From the NCBI RefSeq assembly GCF_000165425.1, contig NW_001799466.1:62001-126000 (forward strand): a stretch of DNA of 64,000 nucleotides. Direction: 5' to 3'. The position numbers and the translations under genes were made by a program. Source of the stretch: Paramecium tetraurelia. Taxonomy: Eukaryota; Ciliophora; Oligohymenophorea; Peniculida; Parameciidae. Positions within the stretch are counted from its first letter, which is position 1. Each line of letters begins with the position of its first letter. This document shows positions 34,883-48,152 of the stretch, one piece after another. The notes beneath the pieces are model-generated. The model worked only from the letters and a program-made list of their open reading frames with translations, was not told the DNA's origin and searched no databases.

Positions 34883-35590
34883 TAATTAATATTATTCTTC
34901 AACTGTTAGATCTCTAACTACTATTTGATTACTTTCTATTCTAGCATTGCAATTTCAGCTGATTACTCAAATTATGAAATGGCAGCATCCAATTTGCTCC
35001 TCAGTCGAAGGAAGTCCGACTTTAAAGATGCCAAATCAATCTGTTACACATCTTTTCCATTGCATTTTTCCTATCATTTCATTAGAACAAACTCTTACTT
35101 GATGATAAGCCATCGATTTCCGATTGAATTACTTATTACAGTATTAACATGTCTCTATCACGTACTCACACACCTATAAGTGATCCCCCTTTGCCCGTTT
35201 TAATGTTGTTACAAAACACCCTGGAGATGGGCATGGAATGCGTTGAAACTCACATTCTTCAACATGTTTCTAATATTTTTTGTAATCCAGTGTCACTTTA
35301 CAACCATATCGACGATTTACACATCCTATAACCATATCCCTGTAACTCTAGTAAATAGCATTGTTAGCAGGATTGAAATAATTGAGTGCTTTGCATTTCT
35401 AACAAAATATTTTTGGCCCTCTTGATTTCTATTTTAGATCTGCATGACAAGTCTAGCAGAGAGATTTCTAACATCGATAACACTGAAGAGGCTATTAAGG
35501 AACCAATTGGCATTCTATGCATAAATTGGGTTGTATATGCACCTTTACTTGATCCCAATTCAATATTTATCTGGTGTCGATAGGATTCAT
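34879..35590 (-). CDS. RING/TRAF-type zinc-finger protein
   Basis: The start at 35590 leads into a RING-like set of cysteines: NLCIECQLVPQQPLQCYRC, SLCQTCHADLK and KIFCQKCKAL. TRAF-type fingers follow: VNRRYGCKVTLDYKKYQKH, EECEFQRIPCPSPGC, LQVCEYVIETCQYCNK and AYHQVRVCSNE. After one intron near 35,023-35,050 (ends AAG) a short coiled coil (IAMLEQKVIKQQLEIQQL) closes the protein. This RING-TRAF-coil order is typical of E3 ubiquitin ligase scaffolds, abundant in ciliates. The last four bases overlap the start of the next gene. Sure about the zinc fingers; ligase activity is inferred. Confidence 0.8.
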
Positions 35591-36067
35591 AATTTATAAT
35601 AATATTAATCACTCTAATTACAATTCAATTAAATATAAGTCTAACACTTCAAATATATAACTCTAATCTTTTGTTTGGTTCTATATTCCATCTCATCCAT
35701 TTCCAAATAGTCTATTATTGTGAAATTTCAATCTTATATTATATATATATTCCTACTCTTAAGTATTAATGTCAACTCTACAAATGACACAACTAAATCT
35801 CATTATTTATATTTTAATTTAATATTATACAATTATTCGCCTATTAATTTCATCATGCCAAAGAATTGCTTCATTTTGTTAAAATAAATAAGCATTTAAT
35901 TTATTAATTTGTTAAGTATAACTATTGAATTATTCATTCATTTTAAAACAATATGCCAAATTCTTTTTCATTCTATTATGATTAATCATTCTTTATAAAA
36001 ACTTTTAATAATTAAAAGGATTAATCATATCCAAATTAATTATCTATTTTTCAAATATAATTTGTTT
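35591..36067. promoter_or_regulatory. divergent intergenic region
   Basis: 477 A/T-rich bases between two divergently transcribed genes, long by the standard of this window. It includes T-rich runs near 35,640-35,700 and A-rich runs near 36,000. No defined element is recognised. Confidence 0.35.
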
Positions 36068-36763
36068 ATGGCAGAAGAATGTTGTTTTGATTGTTAACCA
36101 ACAATCAATTCTGATGAAGATGAGAAGATGATTGATGTGCTGACATTTCCTACTAACTTTTTTGGATTTAGTGAAGCCAGTACTCAATCACCCTCAAACT
36201 CAGAATAAGCTAATTGTCCTATTACATCACCAAGATATAAATTCATGGGTCGATATTACAGCGCAGAATCTCAAGAACAGAATGATTAAATAAGAACTTT
36301 TAAAGATCAAAAACCACTTTAAACTGACTAAAAAACAACCAGTTAAGTTAATAAGTGTTCTAACCTTGACAATTTATCAAATAAAAAAAAATATTAGAAA
36401 CAGTAATATTTTTTCCAGAAAAAAAAAAATTCTGATCGTTTCAATCAAAGAATTTGTTAAGAAAAACCAGAAAATAAGGGGAAAGATAGATAAAGACTAT
36501 CTTTGTCAACTAGATCCAATAATTTAAATGAAAGCAAACTGATTTCCAATAGATTAAATAGTGTTATAAAGGTTAGTTGTTTAAAAGGAACTATGAGTGA
36601 AGATATAAAAATTCGACAACAAAATAATTTTGATATATTCTCCGGAAGAGCTTCAAATAAAAATGTTTGTTTCTAATTTACTATGGAATAAATTAAATCC
36701 ATGAGAAAAAACAATAAATTAAATATATTCAGTACATCCAATGGAAAACTTTTTCTTATTTGA
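36068..36763 (+). CDS. Ser/Asn/Lys-rich protein, function unknown
   Basis: A single uninterrupted frame of 231 codons. It starts MAEECCFDCQPTINSDEDEK, then VLTFPTNFFGFSEAST and SPRYKFMGRYYSAESQEQ, before a long basic, Ser/Asn-rich stretch with several RxS sites that could be phosphorylated. Two short blocks near the end, DIFSGRASNKNVCFQFTMEQ and LNIFSTSNGKLFLI, look ordered. No family is recognised. Coding is supported by length, Gln codon use and the fit between neighbours; the protein is probably mostly disordered. Confidence 0.55.
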
Positions 36764-36945
36764 ATTGTGTGAATATAAATATTATAATGGCATTTAATTT
36801 TATATAATAATTTAATTGATATTTATTACATAATCTAAATTCATTATTATAATTAATAAAATATTAAATCCTATTGGATTGATTTATAAAATAGTCTATA
36901 ACAAATTTCACTAATTGAATTAGTCATTATATAAATTATACTTCA

Positions 36946-37911
36946 TCACTTAAACTTATCTTTATCTTTTTTGTCTGAAGGAGTAACATTGAGCTATAAA
37001 CACTTTCCCTTTTATGAATTCTCAGTTATGTACAATACACCAGGTTTTTAGCTAAAAGTTTACAACAAAAGTCTTACACTGAGAAGGTCATGCCAGTTAG
37101 TTCAGGATATTGAGGTAGTACGATATTATCGATATTGATTCCGTTCTAATTATATATGCTGATTAGTCCATCATCAGTAACTTAGGAGAACTCATATCTC
37201 GCAACGTATAAGAGATCATTTGATGACACAGCACAGGCCATAGGACCGAACCTTCCTTAAAATTGAATATAAACACTATTTAAGATAGACTATGATACCT
37301 AAAGTAATAAATTTCAGCATTAGCCTAAACAAATCTTAGAATTCTATTCTTACCTGTTTCACATAAATATATGGTTTTTTGATCATTGCCCATACAGATA
37401 CCACTTGGAAATGAAAGGCAATATAAAGCTAATGCTTTGCATGTTAGATTATCTAAATCTGCTGCGAACAATGATCCTTTACAGTTATCTATTGCAGTTT
37501 CTCCAAAAGGGCCAGAATCAGTAAAAAAAACCATGTCTAATATTGATCAGGTGAAATACTATTTTTAGGAGAGAGCAAAATTGAATTAGGCCCAAGAAGT
37601 GGCATGCCTTCAAACTCATTAATGAAATCAATAATTTCATCGTTGTTCTCATCTTGACTAAACCTCTAAATGCATTATCTAGCCATGTTAGCAACATAAC
37701 AGACCTTATTCTTATTATCCATTTTTATTGAATGTGGTTGACTGGCTACATGAAAAAATGTCTGCTTTGAGAATGTAAATCATACTTTCTATTATCCATC
37801 CTTGTATTAAATTATTTCTCCATTTTATGCTGCTACATAAACAGCTCCATCAACTTCAATTGGACTATTAAGTTAAGATTGCTATTCAATTATAATTTAA
37901 GGAGCAGACAT
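36946..37911 (-). CDS. strictosidine-synthase/SMP-30-like beta-propeller protein
   Basis: About 280 residues after splicing. Blades are readable: PIEVDGAVYVAAQNGE, HSIKMDNKNKVCYVANMARQ, MVFFTDSGPFGETA, GSLFAADLDNLTC, FPSGICMGNDQKTIYLCET and ACAVSSNDLLYVARYEFS. The FTDSGPF and FPSGI...LCETGKNRILRF blocks are those of strictosidine-synthase-like (APMAP-type) six-blade propellers, where they surround a metal or substrate site. Introns near 37,768-37,788, 37,541-37,563, 37,282-37,304 and 37,050-37,075 restore the frame. No signal peptide is seen. Such proteins act as hydrolases or lactonases in some organisms; activity here is unknown. The end converges with the previous gene. Confidence 0.75.
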
Positions 37912-38112
37912 TTTGAAATTAATTAATGAAAAAATAACAAAATGAATCTCCAATAGCTGAACACTAATTTTGCAACTTAAAAGTTGTTGCATCAAATAAT
38001 GAGGATTAACAACTGATAGTCTATTAGTAATAAGAATTTCTGAATAATTTCATATCTATAAACATATAAATTCGAGTTAATTATCTGTAAATACTTATGT
38101 GAACATTATATA

Positions 38113-39728
<1,616 letters not shown>

Positions 39729-42623
39729 ATGAAAGTTGGTGGTTAAATTATTTATGGTGAAATAATACAATCCAAGCAAAGGGTATAATTGAAAGTAGAC
39801 ACAACTTAAAAAATTACAGAAATGGATCCTAAGTTGATCAAAGCTTTTCTAAAAGATTTTGATATTGAAGCAGAAGATCATTATTTAAATCCAGAATTAT
39901 TATTTTAAGCAGCCCAAGTATTTTACAGAGTAACAGGACATTAATTAAAACTCAATTTAGAAATCACTTAAAAGTTCATCGAATCGACTGATGTGCTTAA
40001 TCATTCACTTGCATTAAAATGGGTGTATTAATTATCATCAGAAGATGAAAGAGAGAAGGTTGAAGTTGCTTTCGACGCTAATGATGATCCTTTAAAAAAA
40101 ATTGTACTGTTAAATATTGCTCTGGAATAAAAAAAAGAGATTTCAATGTCTTCTTTACAGCTACTAGTTAGTGATAATTAAGAAATATTGTATGGCTTAT
40201 CTTTATATATAATTAAAAGGCTAGAAGCTCAAGATATTTAGACATTCATTCCTCTTCTCTAAGCAATGATCAAACAAGCTGAAATCAAAGCTATTAATTA
40301 ATTAATCATGATAGAATTAGTTAGCAAAGTGTTAGCAAAATACCCAGAGCAGAGGAATGAAATCTTTAATTAATTAATATCAGACGATAAAATAATTTAA
40401 AAACTAGAATGGGAATAAGATTTTTAAAATTACATTTAATAGGATCTTTAATACCCAAATATTATTCTAAGAAAGACAAGAGAAGTATATCAATATACAA
40501 ATGATTAATATGAGGCAATATTAAATGAATTTAAAAATCAATGGGAAGAGTAGTTAAGCAGCATTATGGCATCTAGGTAATTAGAGATATTAAGAGATAA
40601 TTTTTTAGAGAGTACTAATATAAACTTAGATTTGTTTAAATCATTGTAAATCAAAGGAGATGAAGAGGATGATATTGAAAGCATCACTAAAAACAGAAGA
40701 AAAAAATAAGTTGTGGCCAGAAAAAAACTCTGTTAAACAACTAATCAAGAAAATTCTAATACTATGGCAGAACTTGATGAAAAGTCGTAATAGCCTCCCC
40801 CCCTACTTTCATAAAATTCACTTCCTACATAACTTAATTAAACAAACCCTTAACCTCAACCCCCTTAAAATAATTCTTGTAATCCTCAACCTCCTCCTCC
40901 ACCTCCGCTACCACCATCACAATCAGGCAATCGTCCTCCTCCCCCACCTCCTCTACTCACTAAAACTGGTAATCCTCCACCACCACCACCACTACCTCCA
41001 CCCTAAAAATCTGGTAATCTTCAATCTCCACCTCCACCTCCACTTCTACCTCCCGCAAAACTGCCTGATTCTCAAAAAGCAGAAATAATTCAGCCATTAT
41101 CTACTAATATTGAGTATAATAGAATTAATGGTCCTCTTATTAAAGAAAAGCTTGAAAATACCATCTGGGGGAAAAAACCGAAAGATAATGTTATTAAAGC
41201 AAAAGAAGAAGTTCTAAAACTATTTATAAAAAAAGAGGAAACATAGAGATAACAAGTGCAAGCAACAAGACCAAAGTTAGTACAAAAAGAAGTAGTTTCA
41301 TATTTGGAATCTTTTTATCCGGCCTAAAATCAAGTATTGGAATTATAAAGTCTACGAAATAAGCTTAAGAGATTGAATTTAGAGGAGACCATGAAATAGG
41401 TAAATGAGCTTGAATTTGTTGAAAAAAATTAAGATAAGGAGTTACTTGATCATCTCAACAAAGCTATCTCTTATATAACTGTAAAGTTTCTTGAAGAACA
41501 CCAGAGCAACATAAACCTAGCTAAAACAAAAAGTTAAGAGTATGTTTAAAAATAACTAGAAGCGGATAGAGAATTATAAAAGAATTAGGGAGAAAGATTA
41601 AAAACTTTATCAATTGAGGAAAGAGTAAAAGCTGATCAAGAGTTTGATGAAGATTTGAGAAAGTTATCACTTGACCTATAAGCTGTTTTCAAAGAAAACG
41701 ATATTGCACAATTACTTTCAGAAGTTGAGCCAAAGTTGAAATAACTTAAAAGTGATCTTGATATTGCAGAATCAGAGGAATAGAAAAACGATATATTAAT
41801 ACAATTAGAGAGTGTGCTTTTTGAAAAGCATAAGCTACTTTAATCAAAAAATCTGAGTTAAGACAAATTCTAACCTAACCAAATTGATACTCTTCTCAAA
41901 TATATACATGATAGAAATCCTAGAAAAGCAATTTAAATAGAATGGTTTTATAAGGAGCATCTTGATCGAAAACACCATATTGAAGATACAGTTACATAAT
42001 TTAAAGAAGTGTTGGAAGAGCTTAAGAAGGATGAAGAATTAGTGAAATATTTCCAATACGTCAAAGCATACGGGAAGGTTTTAAATAATGCTCAAGATGA
42101 TTAAATTGGATTTAAACTTCATAATGTGGCTAACCTCACATGTAAAGGAAAAAATTAAGATGGAAAATAAGAAGAATTGTCTAAATATATAGTAGAACAT
42201 ATGATGGAAGATGGGATTGTTTTTAAGGACTTATCATAAACTCCATTTAAGTATCTCTCAGTTTTATCTTCACCTAATAATTCTTTAAAAGAAATTCAAA
42301 GTTTTATTATGTCCTATAGAGAACAAAGGAAATTCTTAGAATCTTAAAGTAAAGATGAGAAAAATGAGGGTTTTGTCAAAAAAATTTAGAAATATAATTC
42401 AGAATATAGTGAATTTATTTTTTCCATGGAGACTATTTATAAGAGCAATGAAGAAAAATTTAAACATCTTAAGGAGTTCCTTTGTGATGATAGACAAAAT
42501 TTGGAAACTCCCATATTTTTCAAAGATATACTGACTATTAAATAAATGCTCAGATCCAATTATAATGTTATCAGATAGGAATAAAGAAGAAGATTAATAT
42601 AAGCTAGAAGGGCAGTGGCATGA
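39729..42623 (+). CDS. formin (FH2-domain actin nucleator)
   Basis: One uninterrupted frame of 964 codons with no intron, unusual here. Residues 1-330 form a helical armadillo-like region (GBD/FH3 type; FLKDFDIEAEDHYLNPELL, HSLALKWVYQLSSEDER). Residues about 355-445 are the FH1 region, with runs of proline (up to six) broken by Gly-Asn and Leu, and visibly richer in C than the surrounding DNA. Residues about 460-930 follow the FH2 plan: RINGPLIKEKLENTIWG, FYPAQNQVLELQSLRNKL, ALYSL-like helices, YVKAYGKVLNNAQDDQIGF and HNVANLTCKGKNQ, where other formins have the lasso, knob and G-N-x-N-G-region. The tail is basic (RQEQRRRLIQARR). Formins speed assembly of unbranched actin with profilin bound to FH1. 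Confidence 0.88.
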
Positions 42624-42693
42624 TTAATTATATAGATATATTATTTTTATTGAATTAACTTTTGGATCATATTTATAAATTATAATAAAATAA

Positions 42694-44670
42694 ATGATAG
42701 AAGCATAAATAAAGGATAAGTTTATTTCAACTAAGCCAAATATTCCGGATGAAGCCGAGTTTGTTATTGAAACACCATCAATAGCAATTCCAGAAAAATT
42801 AGTTTAATACACAGGATAGGTCGGACCAGCAAGACCATCAAGTGAAGAGAGTTATTCATCTGATGAAGAAGTGTTTGAGCCTGAATATGAACCTATTCAA
42901 AAATAAGTAAAAGTAAGTGAAAGTAATGGAGTAAGAATTAATCGAGATTCAGCAGAGAGAAATGTTTAAAATTTTTAAGATGAAGATGATGATTACATTG
43001 ATCCTGCTGCTTTAGCTAGAGATCCAGCTTTAAGGGAGGCAGTTGAAGCCTAAGCTGCAAAACGAGCTCTCTTGAAATACAAACCTCAAAATGAAGAACT
43101 GCCCTCAATGGAAATTCAAAAAGAAAGATTGGCTAGCTTTCCAATAACACATTAATTATTGATTAAAGGACATACAAAATAGGCTACAGCAATTGGAATT
43201 GATAATGCTGGGTCAAGATTAGTAACAGGAGCATATGATTGTGTGGTTAGATTTTGGGACTTTTATGGCATGGATAAGAATACACATAGTTTTAGGTTGG
43301 TCACACCATATGAGGGTAATTAAGTGAATTAGATAAGCTGGGCAAAAGATGGAAAAAATGTATTAATAATTTGTGCTGATGCATAAGCATGTGTATTGGA
43401 TAGAGAAGGAAAGAGAACGATGGACACTCATAGAGGAGATATGTACATTAGAGACATCTTAAAAACTATTGGACATACAGCAGCCATCAATTCTGGTTGT
43501 TTCCATCCAGATTTCAGTGATGTCTTTGTGACTTGCAGTGATGATGGAACAGTAAGGATATGGGACATGACTAAAAAACTTTATGGAGTTGCATAATGTT
43601 TAACTCACAAAGATGCTGTTAAATGTGTTGATAAAACAGGTCACAAAGTCTTAGTGTAATGTGTAACCATCAGAGGAAGACTCTTGTTGTGTTCTTGTAG
43701 TGATAATACCATTAAAGCTTATGAAGTCAATCAAAATTGCAGAGAAATTAAGAAAAGACCATTATTCATAATTCATGATGCTCATAAAGGATATGTGACT
43801 AAAATTAAAATATTAGCTGATTAGAAAAGATTCATTTCCTAGAGTGTAGACAATACTATCAAACTTTGGGAAACTTCTAATACAAATCATCATATTTATC
43901 TCTAATATTGTAATATCAACAGATTTCCACCGACTCGATTCGATTTAAATTTTAATGAAAGCATACTTGTAACAGCCCATCACACTTTTAAAGATGGATA
44001 TCATATTGCAGGACCAACAGAGTTACTATTTTTGAATGTGAATGACTTAAGTATTAATTGCAGAGTACAATTATTTGACTAAGCAATTACTGAAGTTTTA
44101 TGGCATCCAACTTTAAATTAGATATTTTTAGGAAGTGATGATGGTCATGTTAGAGCCTTGTTTAATCCTAAATTAAGTTCAAAAGGAGCTTTATTAGCTA
44201 CCAATAGAGCAGTCAAGTTTGTTCATGCTGAAAACATGGAACTAGAAAGACATGTTTTAATTCCAGAAAATTTATACATTTTTAAAGTTAGTGAGACAGT
44301 TCATGGAGGTATGAAGATTGTAGAGGAAAAAAAGAGTGTTAAAGATTAGCCAAGAAAGCCTGAGCCTCCATAAAAAGGTCCAGGAAAAGGAGGAAAACGA
44401 TCAGGACCAGCTACATTAACTTAAAATTTGATGAGCACATTAAATGATAGACCAGAAAAGGAAGATGTAGTTGAAGAGTTAACTAAATTAGATTCTATCA
44501 CAAAAGCAAATCCACAATATGTGGCACAAGCATATAAATATACATAACCTTAATAAATATTTGACTACTCTACTAACTAATAATAAGAGCACACTTATCT
44601 ATCCTCAATTAAAAAAATATGTCCTCATTGCGGTATGAAGATTTGTGCTTGTAAAAGAAAAGTAGTATGA
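42694..44670 (+). CDS. WDR70: WD40 protein, WDR70/GAD-1 family
   Basis: An intronless frame of 658 codons, close to the family length. An acidic N-terminus (PSSEESYSSDEEVFEPEYE) leads to the family-typical FPITHQLLIKGHTKQATA and GAYDCVVRFWDFYGMDK. Blades include VNQISWAKDGKNVLI, GHTAAINSGCFHPDFSDVFV with CSDDGTVRIWDM, LLLCSCSDNTIKAYE and FISQSVDNTIKLWETS. The DREGKRTMDTHRGDMYIRD and GTPxFxxRP-like regions typical of WDR70 are recognisable. The C-terminus ends in a CxxC...CxC cluster (CPHCGMKICACKRK), an apparent small zinc ribbon. WDR70 has been linked to DNA-break repair and histone H2B ubiquitination in other eukaryotes. The family call is firm. Confidence 0.88.
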
Positions 44671-44937
44671 GTTATCATAAATAAATAATATGTATATATT
44701 TTATTATTTTAATATATTCTCGCTCTACTAGATTTTTCAACTAAGATGAGTTTTCTTAAATATCAAATTGATATCCTATTGAAATGTTTAATGATTTCAA
44801 TCAAATTAATTTTAACTTTTATTAAACTTCAAATAATAAGAAAATACATTTCTATTTTCCGAAAAGTAACAAAATATTCTTCTATAAAGAAGTAATGCTT
44901 ACAAAATAAAGATATAAAATATTCATATACTTGGATT

Positions 44938-45408
44938 TCATTTATTTATTAATTAAATAATATGATAAATTTAAGAATTATTTAAATCTTTGGATATCAT
45001 CATTAATTTTGTTCTTAATTGTTGTCTTTAAGATCTTTACATATTTTGAAAGACGAGACTTTATTTTTGATTTTTATGTTAATGGGAGTTATTAAAATTT
45101 CTATGGAATTCTAGTTTGGTGTCTTAACTAAAATTAAACTGATGTTCTCTGAAGAGAGGTGATGCTTATCTCCTTATATTGAATTGCTTGCGATATTCAG
45201 CAAATGGGGATTTTTGAAGCTGCCTTTATTTTGGAGATTAAGATTGTTGTGTAATGCATTTCTTACCCCAATTATTGCTGAAAGGATTCATATTAGATTT
45301 ATGTTATTCTTAGCAGTTGTTGAGTGAATCGCTTAATAATTTTAACTAATTAGTATTTGGAGTTTGAACGTAATCTTGCCATCCTTGTAAATCAGGTTTA
45401 AAATTCAT
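44938..45408 (-). CDS. small basic Gln/Asn-rich protein, unknown
   Basis: A frame of 156 codons from ATG at 45408, no intron. It begins MNFKPDLQGWQDYVQTPNTN, continues through NMNPFSNNWGKKCITQQSQ and SPFAEYRKQFNIRRQASPL, and is rich in Gln, Asn, Ser, His and Lys. The F-N/P-W and SPFAEYR pieces look like short linear motifs in a disordered protein. No family is recognised. It is divergent from the lipase gene with only 42 bases between start codons. Confidence 0.5.
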
Positions 45409-45450
45409 TATTATAGTTGTATAATTTATTAAAATTATTCAATCGAAGAA
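45409..45450. promoter_or_regulatory. 42-base gap between divergent start codons
   Basis: Both genes must start transcription in, or very close to, this 42-base A/T-rich spacer, unless the promoter of one lies in the coding sequence of the other. No motif is recognised. Confidence 0.4.
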
Positions 45451-46332
45451 ATGACGTATTAGTAAATCATTTTTGTTGTCCTATTATGCTCATTTGTGCA
45501 AGCTTAACAATATGTTCACGAATTGGGAGAAGATATATTCTAATACACAAGGGCTTCTTACTGTTCGGTTGATATAATTAATAGTTGGGATTGCGAGCCT
45601 TGCAGAAGACATCCAAACATGAAACATATCTAGGTTCATCACAACGAAGAAGCTTAAGCATAAGGTTATTGTGCTTATGATGAGGATTAAAACAGAATTG
45701 TTGTTGCTATCAGAGGAAGTGTTAACACTGTGAATTACTTAAATGATTTAGATTTTATAAAGAGAGATTACTAACATTGCACAGGGTGTAAAGTTCATTA
45801 AGGATTTTATGATACCTATTAAAATATCGCTGAAGGTCTTGTGACTTGTGTGAAGGATCTAAATACTCTTTACCCAGATGCCTAAATCCTAGTAACAGGC
45901 CATTCCTTAGGAGCAGCCGAAGCTACCTTGGCAGCTCTTGATATCAAAAGAACAGTAGGAAGAGTGAACATATTTTATAACTATGGAACTCCAAGAATAG
46001 GAAATGATAAGTTTGCTGATTATGTTGAATCTGAATTAAAAGGTTTATTCTTGGCTAGAATCATAAGAGATAAAGATACTTTTCAACACACTCCTTTACC
46101 TGGACAGGGATTCTCTCATTATGGAAATGAAATATTCTATGATGAAAACATGTTGAATTTCAAGGTTTGTGGGAGAGAAGATTCCAAAGTATTTAATTAT
46201 TGTTAATTATAGTGTGGAAATAAATACATTTGGCCAACCTAATGGAAACTTGACCATCATTTATACTTATATGGTCAATGTGCAGGATGCACTCAAGAAG
46301 GATGCGAAAATATTTTGAAGTTATATTCATGA
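45451..46332 (+). CDS. secreted class 3 (fungal-type) lipase
   Basis: A single exon of 293 codons. A signal peptide (QIIFVVLLCSFVQA) opens the protein. The alpha/beta-hydrolase core shows RIVVAIRGSVNTVNYLND (oxyanion strand), the nucleophile elbow QILVTGHSLGAAEATLAA (Ser about residue 152), NYGTPRIGNDKFADYV, the catalytic Asp in IIRDKDTFQHTPL and the His in GQGFSHYGNEIFYD (about residue 223). The triad Ser-Asp-His is complete. Ten or so cysteines suggest disulfides in an exported enzyme. Family members hydrolyse triacylglycerols; in ciliates they are common secreted or food-vacuole enzymes. Length and motif spacing are normal. Confidence 0.95.
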
Positions 46333-46503
46333 TGAAATGAAATATTAATTATCATAAATATTAATATTACATTCTTCAACTTCATGTTCAACATTTCTAA
46401 AGAGAAGAAAATATTAACAATATTATAATATTTATTTAATATTTATTAGATGAGAGAGAATCTTTTTTGATTTTTATATATTAATGTGAGACATTTAATA
46501 ACA

Positions 46504-46854
46504 TCACATAAGTTTAGTAGCCAAATAGCCAACTCCTACAACAGCACCAATAGCAGATGCAGGAACAATAGCTGCACTTACTACACCTGTCATTGCTGCG
46601 CTTTATGCTATAGAAAAAAGACTCCCTGCAACAACATTCCCAACACCTGCTTAGGTTGCTGCAGCAAAGCTTCCTGCCACAGGACCTACTGATGAAAATC
46701 CAGCTGCTGCCAAACCAACTTTAGCACCTATAGCAATTGTAGCTGTTGTTACACCAGAAACTACAGTGCTCTCTACAATTGTTTACCAAAGTCCACATTG
46801 AACTTATCCAACAATTAAAAGTATGAGGATGCTAGCAGATAATGATTTTTGCAT
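46504..46854 (-). CDS. IFI6/IFI27-like small hydrophobic protein with signal peptide
   Basis: A frame of 116 codons. The first 18 residues look like a signal peptide (SLSASILILLIVGQVQCG). The rest is Ala/Gly/Val-rich and hydrophobic: VVSGVTTATIAIGAKVGLAA, AGFSSVGPVAGSFAAATQAG, VGNVVAGSLFSIAQSAAM and GAVVGVGYLATKLM. The GFSSxGPVAGSxAA core and following Gly/Ala helices are those of the interferon-inducible 6-16 (IFI6/IFI27) family, which in animals sits in mitochondrial or ER membranes and affects apoptosis. In protists the role is unknown. GC content is clearly above the flanks because of the Ala and Gly codons. Family call is good; location and function are inferred. Confidence 0.8.
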
Positions 46855-47340
46855 TGAATTAAAATAAATATTGTTTAAAAATTTTTTTCTTTTTTATCAA
46901 CCCAATTTTTGAACTTTTTTTAAGATTAATGTAATTATTGTGAATTTTATTATTATACTACTAATTAATAACATACTTTAGAATTATTTAATAAAGGATC
47001 CTCTTTTAATCTAAATAATTTGTTTTATGTGTATATAATGCAAAGTGAAATTCAATCAATAAAATCAAATTTGATTTAACTATATATTTATTTTTTGTTT
47101 CTAATTTATTTATCTCATCTCATCTCATTTTTCATTTTCTTCTTTATTTTCCTAACACATTGTATAATTTTGTGTATTTAATTATTTCGATGCTATTTCG
47201 AAAGATTTTGAAAAATTAGGCAATGTTATCTGCTATTAGGTTTTAAACATTTTCATATGTTTATTAATTTGTCTAAATATAAATATTCAGAAAGTATAGA
47301 TAGATTAAATTAGCTTATTAAAATTATTATAAAAGTATTG
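46855..47340. other. divergent A/T-rich spacer, no gene seen
   Basis: 486 bases between the divergent IFI6-like gene and the next gene. It has long T and A runs and a CTCATCTCATCTCATT stretch near 47,112 (a short direct repeat of a six-base unit), but no coding frame. Confidence 0.4.
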
Positions 47341-48129
47341 ATGAATTATGAGGTAGAAATCATGCATTTGAATAAAATTTTATAGTTAAGACAGAAATTA
47401 ATATTAACATTATTAATTTATCTAACTATGTAAAGAATTAAGCAACAAAAAAATACATAGTAAAGTATTAGATTTATTGCTTAGAGAACTACTAATTCAT
47501 AAGAGAAGACTAAGTGATATCTAGCAAAGAAGGTGTTCTATTCCAAAATTAGACAAGACACTTGACATATATAAACAAAATAGATATATCACTGCTAGGA
47601 AATAGGAAATAAATAGATGGGAAGGGATAATGAAATAAAATTAGAAATTACTTAAGAAGATAAATAATGTCGAATCTTCATTTCAAAAATCTGTAAATAA
47701 TAAATAAAATATTCTTGTATTCAAGATAATCAATTCGTAGTGTCAGTTCTTGTAATTCTAGAAAGTCAATTGAATTGAAAGAGAATGTACAGAAGGAAAA
47801 TGCTAGGATGCATTTAAAACTACAGAAAATGTAAGTATTGTTGGGAATTCATTTTTAGAACTTCTACTTTTGACAAGCCCAAAAAATAAAATCCAAAGAT
47901 TTCTAAATCTAGTCAAAGATTAGATAAATTGAAACAACCAATTAGTTAAGAAAAAAGCTTTAATGTTCAACCTATAATGAATTATAAATATCAAGGGAAG
48001 ATCTTTACAAAGCACAAAAGTTTTCATTCAGGGGATGAGAAATAATAGATAATATCAATAATCTAAAAATATCATAAAGTTTTGGATTAATTACTACCTA
48101 TCATCAAATCAAATAAACTTAACAAATGA
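47341..48129 (+). CDS. basic helical protein, possibly CFAP97-like
   Basis: From ATG at 47341 through an intron near 47,461-47,485 the protein reads ELLIHKRRLSDIQQRRCSI, LDKTLDIYKQNRYITARKQ and INRWEGIMKQNQKLLKKI. The N-x-x-I-x-A-R-K...N-Q-K-L-L-x-K-I layout recalls the CFAP97 domain. A Ser-rich middle and a basic C-terminus (YKYQGKIFTKHKSFHSG, IIKSNKLNK) follow, joined by an intron near 47,830-47,856. The frame change near 47,700-47,740 is not resolved. The family link is weaker than for the gene at 34,267-34,882, but both would be ciliary. Confidence 0.45.
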
Positions 48130-48152
48130 AATTTATAGTTTTAGATATTAAA

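Noticed and set aside
34925..35583. several overlapping plus-strand frames
   Set aside because: All are shadows of the RING/TRAF zinc-finger gene on the minus strand, whose Cys pattern is unmistakable.
40660..41088. 142-codon frame rich in His and Leu
   Set aside because: It is the second frame of the formin FH1 proline-rich region; the CC-rich DNA makes an open shadow frame.
46486..46692. Cys/Thr-rich plus-strand frame suggesting a zinc protein
   Set aside because: Antisense of the Ala/Gly-rich IFI6-like gene, whose signal peptide and family core are clear.
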